Source: an uncultured Clostridia bacterium
Lineage (GTDB): Bacteria; Bacillota; Clostridia; Oscillospirales; Acutalibacteraceae
Direction: 5' to 3'
DNA length: 8,914 nt
Assembly (NCBI GenBank): GCA_945971755.1
Contig: CAMFPJ010000055.1
Coordinates: 1 to 8,914, forward strand
Part shown: piece by piece, positions 1 to 5,868 of the stretch
How positions within the stretch are numbered: position 1 is the first letter of the stretch
Layout: every line of letters begins with the position of its first letter
The notes under the pieces: model-generated
What the model saw: only the letters and a program-made list of their open reading frames with translations
Told to the model about the DNA's origin: nothing
Database searches by the model: none
Program-made: the position numbers and the translations under genes

Positions 1-936
1 GGCCGCGGTCCCGTGGCAACACTTCTTGTTCAGAACGGCACTCTTAACGCAGGCGATACAATCGTTGCAGGCTCCGCAGTGGGCAGAGTTCGTGTTATGG
101 TTGATGATAAGAGAAGAAAACTCAACACTGCCGGCCCCTCGGTTCCCGTTGAGATTATGGGTCTTGACGCAGTTCCGCAGGCAGGCGATGTATTTGACGC
201 GGTTTCCGATGAAAAACTCGCCCGCGCACTTGTTGAGCAGCGCCGTCAGGAAGCAAAAGAAGAGCAGTTTAACCAATATCAGAAGGTTACTCTTGACAAC
301 CTCTTCTCAACAATCAAAGCAGGTGAAATTAAAACTCTTAATATTATTGTTAAAGCTGATGTTCAGGGCTCAGTTGAAGCAGTCAGACAGAGTCTTGAAA
401 AGCTTACAAACGAAGAAGTTGCCGTTAAGGTTATTCACGGCGGTGTAGGTGCTGTTAACGAATCAGACGTTATGCTCGCTAACGCTTCAAACGCCATTAT
501 CGTTGGCTTTAACGTACGTCCCGACCCCGTTGCAACCGAAATTGCAGAGCGTGACGGTGTTGACATGAGAATGTACCGTATTATTTACGACTGCATCGAA
601 GAAATTGAAGACGCAATCAAAGGTATGCTCGCTCCTAAATTCCGTGATGTTGAGCAAGGCAGAATTGAAGTCAGAAGCGTGTTCAAACTTTCTTCTGCAG
701 GTACAATTGCAGGTAGCTATGTTCTTTCAGGTAAGGTTACAAGAAATTCACGTATCCGTGTTGTCCGTGACGGTATCGTAATTGTTGATGACGCTATTTC
801 TTCACTTAAGCGTTTCAAAGACGACGTTAAGGAAGTTGCAGCCGGCTACGAATGCGGTATCGGACTTGAAAAGTTTAACGACATTAAAGAGGGCGATATT
901 TTTGAAGCCTTTATTACAGAAGAGTACAGAGATTAA
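1..936 (+). CDS. infB: Translation initiation factor IF2, C-terminal part (5'-truncated by window edge)
   Basis: IF2 is the GTPase that brings fMet-tRNA to the 30S subunit and promotes subunit joining. The frame is open from base 1, and the first codons (GRGPVATLLVQNGTL) are a typical internal IF2 sequence just after the G domain, so the GTG at position 13 is an internal valine and not a start. The visible 311 residues hold the end of domain II, then domain III (TLNIIVKADVQGSVEAV, VIHGGVGAVNESDV, NAIIVGFNVRPD), then the C-terminal domain that binds the initiator tRNA (YDCIEEIEDAIKGML, and the closing GLEKFNDIKEGDIFEAF). The G domain and N-terminal domains lie outside the window. The stop is followed 12 nt later by rbfA, the usual neighbour in the nusA-infB operon. 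Identification is secure. Confidence 0.98.
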   Translation, partial: GRGPVATLLVQNGTLNAGDTIVAGSAVGRVRVMVDDKRRKLNTAGPSVPVEIMGLDAVPQAGDVFDAVSDEKLARALVEQRRQEAKEEQFNQYQKVTLDNLFSTIKAGEIKTLNIIVKADVQGSVEAVRQSLEKLTNEEVAVKVIHGGVGAVNESDVMLANASNAIIVGFNVRPDPVATEIAERDGVDMRMYRIIYDCIEEIEDAIKGMLAPKFRDVEQGRIEVRSVFKLSSAGTIAGSYVLSGKVTRNSRIRVVRDGIVIVDDAISSLKRFKDDVKEVAAGYECGIGLEKFNDIKEGDIFEAFITEEYRD

Positions 937-948
937 AGAGGTATCTTT

Positions 949-1320
949 ATGGCAGGTTATCGTACAAGCCGTGTTTCGGAGGACATTAAACGTGAAATTG
1001 TTGCCGTTATCCGTGAACTCAAGGACCCGAGAGTAAAAGATAAAATATTAACCGTCGTTCGTGTTGACGTTAGTTCCGATTTATCTTTTGCAAAGGTTTA
1101 CGTTAGTTCAATGAGCGGAATTGAAGACGCAAAGGAAGCGGTTAAGGGACTTAAAAACGCCACCGGGCTGATTCGTCACGAAATAGGAACAAAACTTCGG
1201 CTTCGCAAGACTCCCGAACTAAGTTTTATTGCTGATGACTCGGTTGAACACGGAATGGATATTTTTCAAAAACTTCAAAATTCCCAAAAAAAGGATGAAG
1301 AAAATGAGAATAACTCTTAA
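949..1320 (+). CDS. rbfA: 30S ribosome-binding factor RbfA
   Basis: RbfA is a small KH-like protein that binds immature 30S subunits and helps 16S rRNA 5'-end maturation, important in cold growth. The product is 123 residues, normal for the family. It opens with YRTSRVSEDIKREI and continues with LKDPRVKDKILTVVRVDVSSDLS, the family signature covering the first helix and the beta-strand core; ATGLIRHEIGTKLRLRKTPEL follows in the expected place (about residues 65-85), and the tail is short, acidic and lysine/asparagine-rich. The start is supported by AGAGG at 937-941, 7 nt before ATG. It lies 12 nt after infB and its last 17 nt overlap the start of the next gene, so it is very probably cotranscribed and translationally coupled. 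Confidence 0.97.
   Translation: MAGYRTSRVSEDIKREIVAVIRELKDPRVKDKILTVVRVDVSSDLSFAKVYVSSMSGIEDAKEAVKGLKNATGLIRHEIGTKLRLRKTPELSFIADDSVEHGMDIFQKLQNSQKKDEENENNS
1291..1295 (+). promoter_or_regulatory. Ribosome binding site that fixes the nrnA start
   Basis: AAGGA lies inside the 3' end of rbfA, 8 nt before the ATG at 1304. An upstream in-frame ATG at 1295 would overlap this site with no spacer, and the more distant ATG at 1229 has no comparable site, so 1304 is the best start for the DHH-family gene. Confidence 0.75.
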
Positions 1321-2251
1321 AGACTGTGCTGAGATAATCGGCAGATATAACAGCTTTCTTATTTTAACTCATGCAAGTCCCGACGGTGACACGCTCGGCA
1401 GTGCATTTGCACTCAAAAAAGCGCTTGAAAAACTCGGTAAAACATCACAGGTTGTGTGTAATGACGAAATTCCGCAGAAATATTCGTTTTTGTGGGAAGG
1501 AACGGACAACGACGAAATAAAATATGAGGCAATTATTGCGGTTGATATTGCGGACAGAAATCTTCTCGGCGAAAAGTTCAACGGTATTTACGGAGACAGA
1601 GTTATGTTGGCTATTGACCACCACCTTTCACACCGTGATTATGCCGAGAACACCTATGTTTGTGACAAAGCCGCAACTGCAGAAAATATTTACGGGCTTA
1701 TTAACGAACTCGGCATAGAAATTGACTCCGGCATTGCCACCTGCATTTACTGCGGAATGGCAACGGACACCGGCTGTTTCCTTTTTACAAACACTACTCC
1801 CGATACTCACAGAATTGCCGCAGAACTTATGGAAAAAGGCGCTGACTTTGCCATTGTTAACAAAAAAATGTTTGAAACAAAGACAATGTCTTACTTAAAG
1901 CTTGAGCAAATGGCTCTTGCCACCGTTCAAACTTACTTTGACGGCAAATGTGCAATTATGCATATTACTCAAGATATGTTCCGCGAAAGCAATTCTAATG
2001 AGGGCGAGTGTGACGGTATCGCATCGCTCCCCCGTAAGATTGAGGGTGTGCAAATCGGCATAACCGTTCGTGAAAAGCCCAACGGAGCCTTTAAGGTCTC
2101 AATTCGCACCGTGGAGCCCTATGACGCTGCAAAAATCTGTGCATTGTTCGGCGGCGGAGGCCATAACCGCGCCGCAGGCTGTGAGTTCATTTGTTCCCTT
2201 GAGGATACAAAGAAAGCATTACTTAAAGCGGTTGAGGCGGAAATTATATGA
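1304..2251 (+). CDS. nrnA: DHH/DHHA1 family nanoRNase and pAp phosphatase (NrnA-like)
   Basis: NrnA-type enzymes degrade 2-5 nt RNA fragments and dephosphorylate 3'-phosphoadenosine 5'-phosphate, using a two-Mn centre. The chosen start gives 315 residues, matching the usual ~313-320. The metal-binding motifs are visible: H23 with D27 and D29 in LTHASPDGDTLGS, D81 in AVDIAD, the DHH triad at 105-107, and an aspartate in ATDTGCFLFTN. The C-terminal DHHA1 domain carries the glycine-rich substrate loop GGGGHNRAAG at 283-292. The gene overlaps rbfA by 17 nt and truB by 4 nt (ATGA), consistent with translational coupling. This DHH gene sits between rbfA and truB in many Firmicutes. A longer version starting at 1229 is possible but has a poor ribosome site and non-conserved extra residues. 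Confidence 0.95.
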   Translation: MRITLKDCAEIIGRYNSFLILTHASPDGDTLGSAFALKKALEKLGKTSQVVCNDEIPQKYSFLWEGTDNDEIKYEAIIAVDIADRNLLGEKFNGIYGDRVMLAIDHHLSHRDYAENTYVCDKAATAENIYGLINELGIEIDSGIATCIYCGMATDTGCFLFTNTTPDTHRIAAELMEKGADFAIVNKKMFETKTMSYLKLEQMALATVQTYFDGKCAIMHITQDMFRESNSNEGECDGIASLPRKIEGVQIGITVREKPNGAFKVSIRTVEPYDAAKICALFGGGGHNRAAGCEFICSLEDTKKALLKAVEAEII

Positions 2252-3141
2252 CGGGCGTAATTTGTCTTGATAAACCCGAAGGGATTTCATCTTTCTTCGC
2301 CGTTAAAAAGGTTAGCAGGCTGCTTGACACCAAAAAAGCAGGGCACACAGGCACTCTTGACCCAATGGCAACGGGTGTGCTTGTAATAATGCTTGGTTCC
2401 TGCACCCGTTTTATTGATTTTCTGCCTGAAAGCGAAAAAAGTTACACTGCGCGTGTAATGCTCGGAAAAAATACCGATACCCTTGATATTACGGGTGATA
2501 TTTTAGAAGAAAAAGACGTTAATGTTACGGAAGATGAGTTAAAGAAAACCGCCGAAAAATTTTTAGGCGATATTTTACAGGTTCCGCCGATGTACTCCGC
2601 TCTCAGAAAAGACGGAGTCCGCCTTTACGACCTTGCAAGACAGGGCGTTGAGGTTGAGCGGGAGCCGAGAAAAGTTCAAATAAAAGAACTTAAAATCTAT
2701 GATTTTGACGGCTCGTCATTTTCTATGGACGTTACTTGCTCAGCGGGTACGTATATCCGCTCCCTTGCATTTGACATTGGCGAATCTTTAGGCACGGGTG
2801 CGTGTCTTACATCTCTTCGCAGAACTGCATCGAACGGATTTTCAATTGACAAATCGCTTACGCTTGAAGAGATTGAAAAGCATTTAGAAAACGAAGATAT
2901 TGAAAAATATATTCTTCCCATAGAAAATGCTTTGAAAAGTTATGAAGCCGTAACAGTATCTGAAGCGCAGGGAAAGCGTTTTCGCAACGGCGGTGAACTT
3001 GACCTGAACCGCATACACAAAGATTTTTGCAATTCACTTTACCGTATTTTTGCTCCCGATGGCTCATTTTTAGGGCTTGGCGAGGCAGATACGGAAAACA
3101 ATTCACTTAAACCGAAGAGGGTGTTTTCTGCAAATGAATAA
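2248..3141 (+). CDS. truB: tRNA pseudouridine-55 synthase TruB
   Basis: TruB converts U55 in the T-loop of tRNAs to pseudouridine and also acts as a tRNA folding chaperone. The 297-residue product has the full family pattern: the N-terminal GVICLDKPEGISSF, the catalytic loop GHTGTLDPMATGVL with the nucleophile D38, LGKNTDTLDITGD (73-84), YSALRKDG (116-123) and CSAGTYIRSL (164-173). The last ~65 residues form a PUA-type RNA-binding region (AVTVSEAQGKRFRNGG onward). The ATG overlaps the nrnA stop as ATGA, and GAGG at 2234-2237 lies 10 nt upstream. The gene ends 8 nt inside ribF. No key residue is missing. Confidence 0.97.
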   Translation: MTGVICLDKPEGISSFFAVKKVSRLLDTKKAGHTGTLDPMATGVLVIMLGSCTRFIDFLPESEKSYTARVMLGKNTDTLDITGDILEEKDVNVTEDELKKTAEKFLGDILQVPPMYSALRKDGVRLYDLARQGVEVEREPRKVQIKELKIYDFDGSSFSMDVTCSAGTYIRSLAFDIGESLGTGACLTSLRRTASNGFSIDKSLTLEEIEKHLENEDIEKYILPIENALKSYEAVTVSEAQGKRFRNGGELDLNRIHKDFCNSLYRIFAPDGSFLGLGEADTENNSLKPKRVFSANE

Positions 3142-4012
3142 TTTAGCGTTGGCACTGGGTACCTTCGACGGACTCCACAAAGGGCACAAGCAGGTGCTTA
3201 ACGAAGTAAAAAAACTTAAAAATGCGTCACTGACTCCCGCCGCACTGATTTTCGACAAACATCCGCAAGAGGTTTTGTCGGGCAAAGGCCCGTCCTGTCT
3301 TTTAACGGCAGAAGAACGTCTTAATCTTCTTGAAGAAGACGGAGTTTTACCTGTAAGGGTTTCGTTTGAACAAATATGCGGATACTCCCCCGAAGAATTT
3401 GTTCTGTTTCTGAAAGAAATGGGTGCAAAGGCAGTTGCCTGCGGTGAAAATTTCCACTTCGGTAAAAATTCTTCAGGTGATGCCAAGATTTTGTTTGAGT
3501 TGTGCCAAAAATATGGTATAATTTTTCGTGTAGCAAAAAGTCAGTACTTCGGCGGCGAGCTTATCAGCTCAACGCGTATTCGAAAAGCTCTTCAAAACGG
3601 CGAAATCGAAAAGGCTGCCGAAATGCTCGGGCGTCCGTTTTCTTATGAGTTCCCCGTTCGCCACGGAAAAGGTAAGGGCAAAGCATGGGGCTTCCCGACG
3701 GCTAATCAGTCAATCCCCGAAAACTTTGTTCACCTAAGGTACGGGGTTTACGCGTCAAGAGTGACTGTTCAGGGCAAGATGTTTCCTGCCGTAACAAACT
3801 TCGGCGTTCGTCCCACTGCTCACGAAAACGGTGAAACTGTCAGCGAAACATTCGTTTTGGGATATGACGGAGACCTTTACGGTGATACACTTCGGGTTGA
3901 GCTTATTTCATTTATCCGAGATGAGAGAAAATTTGAGAGTATTGACGCACTTTCAGAGCAAATTAAATCAGACAGTAAAAAAGCGGTCGAAATTTTCGGC
4001 TGCTCAAAATAA
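3134..4012 (+). CDS. ribF: Bifunctional riboflavin kinase / FAD synthetase
   Basis: RibF phosphorylates riboflavin to FMN and then adenylylates FMN to FAD. From the ATG at 3134 the product is 292 residues, slightly short of the common ~310. The N-terminal FAD synthetase domain shows GTFDGLHKGH (9-18, the HxGH nucleotidyltransferase motif), CGENFHFGKNSSGD (103-116) and ISSTRIR (144-150). The C-terminal flavokinase domain shows GKAWGFPTAN (182-191), RYGVY, NFGVRPT and the glutamate in VSETFVLGYDGDLYG. The start overlaps the truB end by 8 nt; AGAGGG ending at 3121 lies 12 nt upstream, a rather long spacer, so initiation may depend partly on translation of truB. A start at 3077 would add 19 residues in front of the conserved beta strand and is unlikely. 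Confidence 0.96.
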   Translation: MNNLALALGTFDGLHKGHKQVLNEVKKLKNASLTPAALIFDKHPQEVLSGKGPSCLLTAEERLNLLEEDGVLPVRVSFEQICGYSPEEFVLFLKEMGAKAVACGENFHFGKNSSGDAKILFELCQKYGIIFRVAKSQYFGGELISSTRIRKALQNGEIEKAAEMLGRPFSYEFPVRHGKGKGKAWGFPTANQSIPENFVHLRYGVYASRVTVQGKMFPAVTNFGVRPTAHENGETVSETFVLGYDGDLYGDTLRVELISFIRDERKFESIDALSEQIKSDSKKAVEIFGCSK

Positions 4013-4049
4013 ATCATATTTTATTCAACAATGAAAGGGTTGGTTAAAA

Positions 4050-5258
4050 ATGTTAGCATTTGAAAAAGCATTTTGCAGAGTTTATCAGAAAGTCTTTTTC
4101 TTGTTTCAGTGCTGCCTTGACTGGTCAGAGCCACAGCTTCTTACAGGCCCCGGCGCAGTAAAAAAGCTTCCGGCACTTATTAAAGAAAAAGGTCTTAACA
4201 AAGTTCTTATCGTTACAGATAAGGGACTTACGGGACTTGGACTTCCCAACGGACTTTACGAGGAACTCACAAAAACGGGCATCGGATATGTAGTTTACGA
4301 CGGTGTTCAGCCTAACCCCTCAATCGACAACATTGAGGAAGCAAGACAGATGTATGTTGACAACGGTTGCGAGGGCATCATCGCATTCGGCGGCGGTTCA
4401 CCCATGGACTGCGCTAAGCTTGCAGCGGCAAGAGTAGTAAAACCGAATCAGCCGGTTGTAAAAATGCGCGGTGTTATGAAGATTATGAAAAAACTTCCGC
4501 CGTTTTTCGCAGTTCCCACAACAGCAGGTACAGGCTCGGAAACAACTCTTGCTGCAGTTGTTTCCAACCCCAAAACACATGAAAAGAACGCTTGTAACGA
4601 CCCCGTACTTCGTCCGAAATATGCGGTTCTTGACCCTGAACTTACAGTAGGTCTTCCACCTCATATTACATCAACTACCGGTATGGACGCTCTTACACAC
4701 GCAGTTGAGGCTTACATCGGCAAGAGTAACGTAAACTCAACCCGAAATTATGCAGAAAAAGCAACGGCACTTATCTTTGCAAACCTTGAAACTGCATATA
4801 ATGACGGCAAGAACATTGAAGCAAGAAACAATATGCTCCTTGCATCATTCTACGCAGGTATGGCATTTACTCGCGCTTACGTTGGTTATGTTCATGCAAT
4901 TGCTCACAATCTTGGCGGTCAGTACGGTATTCCGCACGGACTTGCAAACGCAGTAATTCTTCCCGTTGTTCTTGAAGCTTTCGGTTCTGCAATTTATCCG
5001 CAATTGGCAAAACTTGCTGATATTGCAGGTGTTACAGGTCAGTCAGAGGAAGAAAAGGCAAAGAACTTTATTGCTGAAATTTACGCAATGAACGAGAGAA
5101 TGAACATTCCGAAGGGCTTTGCACAGATTAAGGAAGAGGACATTCCGATTATTGTTGAGCGTGCTCTTAAAGAGGGTAACCCGCTTTATCCCGTTCCTGT
5201 AATCTGGGATAAAGAAGAAATGACAGCTCTTGTAAAATCTCTTATGATTGCTGAATAA
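4050..5258 (+). CDS. Iron-containing (group III) alcohol dehydrogenase
   Basis: This is an NAD(P)-dependent alcohol/aldehyde oxidoreductase of the Fe-ADH family, which in fermenting anaerobes often reduces aldehydes to alcohols to recycle cofactor. The 402-residue product has the dinucleotide-binding FGGGSPMDCAK (113-123), VPTTAGTGSET (155-165) and the metal ligands D213 and H217 (GMDALTHAVEAY), H282 (VHAIAHNLGG) and H296 (GIPHGLAN), so it should be active. Compared with ~380-residue members such as FucO it has about 20 extra N-terminal residues (FEKAFCRVYQKVFFLFQ), seen in a clostridial subgroup. AAAGGG at 4034-4039 lies 10 nt before ATG. It starts 37 nt after ribF with no terminator between, so it may be cotranscribed or have its own promoter. 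The exact substrate cannot be told from sequence. Confidence 0.93.
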   Translation: MLAFEKAFCRVYQKVFFLFQCCLDWSEPQLLTGPGAVKKLPALIKEKGLNKVLIVTDKGLTGLGLPNGLYEELTKTGIGYVVYDGVQPNPSIDNIEEARQMYVDNGCEGIIAFGGGSPMDCAKLAAARVVKPNQPVVKMRGVMKIMKKLPPFFAVPTTAGTGSETTLAAVVSNPKTHEKNACNDPVLRPKYAVLDPELTVGLPPHITSTTGMDALTHAVEAYIGKSNVNSTRNYAEKATALIFANLETAYNDGKNIEARNNMLLASFYAGMAFTRAYVGYVHAIAHNLGGQYGIPHGLANAVILPVVLEAFGSAIYPQLAKLADIAGVTGQSEEEKAKNFIAEIYAMNERMNIPKGFAQIKEEDIPIIVERALKEGNPLYPVPVIWDKEEMTALVKSLMIAE

Positions 5259-5268
5259 GTTATTACAT

Positions 5269-5307
5269 AAAAATACCGCTTACGAGTTTCGTAAGCGGTA
5301 TTTTTTT
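5269..5307. terminator. Bidirectional rho-independent terminator between convergent operons
   Basis: A perfect hairpin of about 17 bp (core ACCGCTTACGA, loop GTT, TCGTAAGCGGT) is flanked by A5 on the left and T7 on the right, so it has a U-tract in both directions. It ends the alcohol dehydrogenase transcript on the plus strand. On the minus strand the stem begins immediately after the lipoprotein stop codon (TAA, 5308-5306), which itself lies in the plus-strand U-tract. Confidence 0.93.
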
Positions 5308-5857
5308 ACTTTTCGTAATAAGACTTAAATCTTTCTCTTTCATAAGGCTCGGTTTGATTTTCAAAATAGTTCTCATATTCTTTTATCAAATCGTCATCTA
5401 CCGAGCGATTGTCAAGAAATTCGGAAAGAATCAAACTTCCGTCTGACTGCGCATAGGCCAGAAACATATATGTTTTTCCGCTTTCAGGAAGTTGTGTGTC
5501 CTTTCTTTTGTCAGAACAGTAAAGGTGCATTGTGCCTTTTTTGTCAAGTCCGCCGTGTTTTGAAACGAAAATATCACCGGAAAGATTACCTTTAATATTT
5601 TTTACCACTTGAACTTTGTATTGGCTTAATTCACCGTCAGCAGTAATATTTTTTACCGTTTCGGTTACCGTACCCACAAAAACATAATCAACGAGTCCCA
5701 CATAAGAAAACATATCTGTTTCGTCAAATGCCATACTCACGTGAATATCGTAAACTTTTTCCCCGTTCCATTCGGTAATGTCTTTTCTTGACTTACCGCA
5801 CGAAGCAAATGAAAACAGCAGTAAAAGACAGAGTGAATATACTGATATTTTTTTCAT
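5306..5857 (-). CDS. Small secreted lipoprotein of unknown function
   Basis: The 183-residue product begins with KK, a hydrophobic stretch (residues 4-18) and a lipobox-like FASC, giving a mature N-terminus at C20 that should be lipid-anchored on the outer face of the membrane. The mature part is charged and mixed. Its centre (DYVFVGTVTETVKNI, then YKVQVVKNIKGNLSGDIFVSKHGG, then GKTYMFLAYAQ) resembles the strand pattern of small bacterial OB-fold/TIMP-like extracellular domains, in which an exported-cost phrase of the VxKxxKG type and a GxxYxxF phrase recur; this is an analogy from memory, not a proven assignment. AAGAGAGG (5870-5863) lies 5 nt before ATG and overlaps the stop codon of the upstream beta-propeller gene; the gap is 11 nt, so both are almost certainly on one transcript with the sigma gene. 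A functional link to the propeller protein at the cell surface is inferred from position only. Confidence 0.78.
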   Translation of the reverse strand: MKKISVYSLCLLLLFSFASCGKSRKDITEWNGEKVYDIHVSMAFDETDMFSYVGLVDYVFVGTVTETVKNITADGELSQYKVQVVKNIKGNLSGDIFVSKHGGLDKKGTMHLYCSDKRKDTQLPESGKTYMFLAYAQSDGSLILSEFLDNRSVDDDLIKEYENYFENQTEPYERERFKSYYEK

Positions 5858-5868
5858 TTTAGCCTCTC

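Noticed and set aside
13..15. GTG at 13 as the start of a 307-residue protein
   Set aside because: The frame is open upstream to base 1 and the residues before it (GRGP) are conserved internal IF2 sequence, so the gene is cut by the window edge.
1229..1303. N-terminal extension of the DHH protein from ATG 1229 or 1295
   Set aside because: The extra residues are the out-of-frame shadow of the rbfA 3' end, and the only good ribosome site (1291-1295) fits the ATG at 1304.
3077..3133. N-terminal extension of RibF from ATG 3077
   Set aside because: It would overlap the truB end by 65 nt and put 19 non-conserved residues before the first beta strand leading to GTFDGLHKGH.
3942..3970. TTGACG near the end of ribF as a -35 for the alcohol dehydrogenase
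   Set aside because: No acceptable -10 hexamer lies at 16-18 nt from it.
4031..4063. Tiny 10-codon frame from ATG 4031 as a leader peptide before the alcohol dehydrogenase
   Set aside because: There is no ribosome site before it, no hairpin pair after it, and its sequence carries no run of regulatory codons.
4398..4664. Open frame of 88 codons on the minus strand inside the alcohol dehydrogenase gene, and similar shadows elsewhere
   Set aside because: These overlap well-conserved genes, have no ribosome site and encode low-plausibility, biased sequences.
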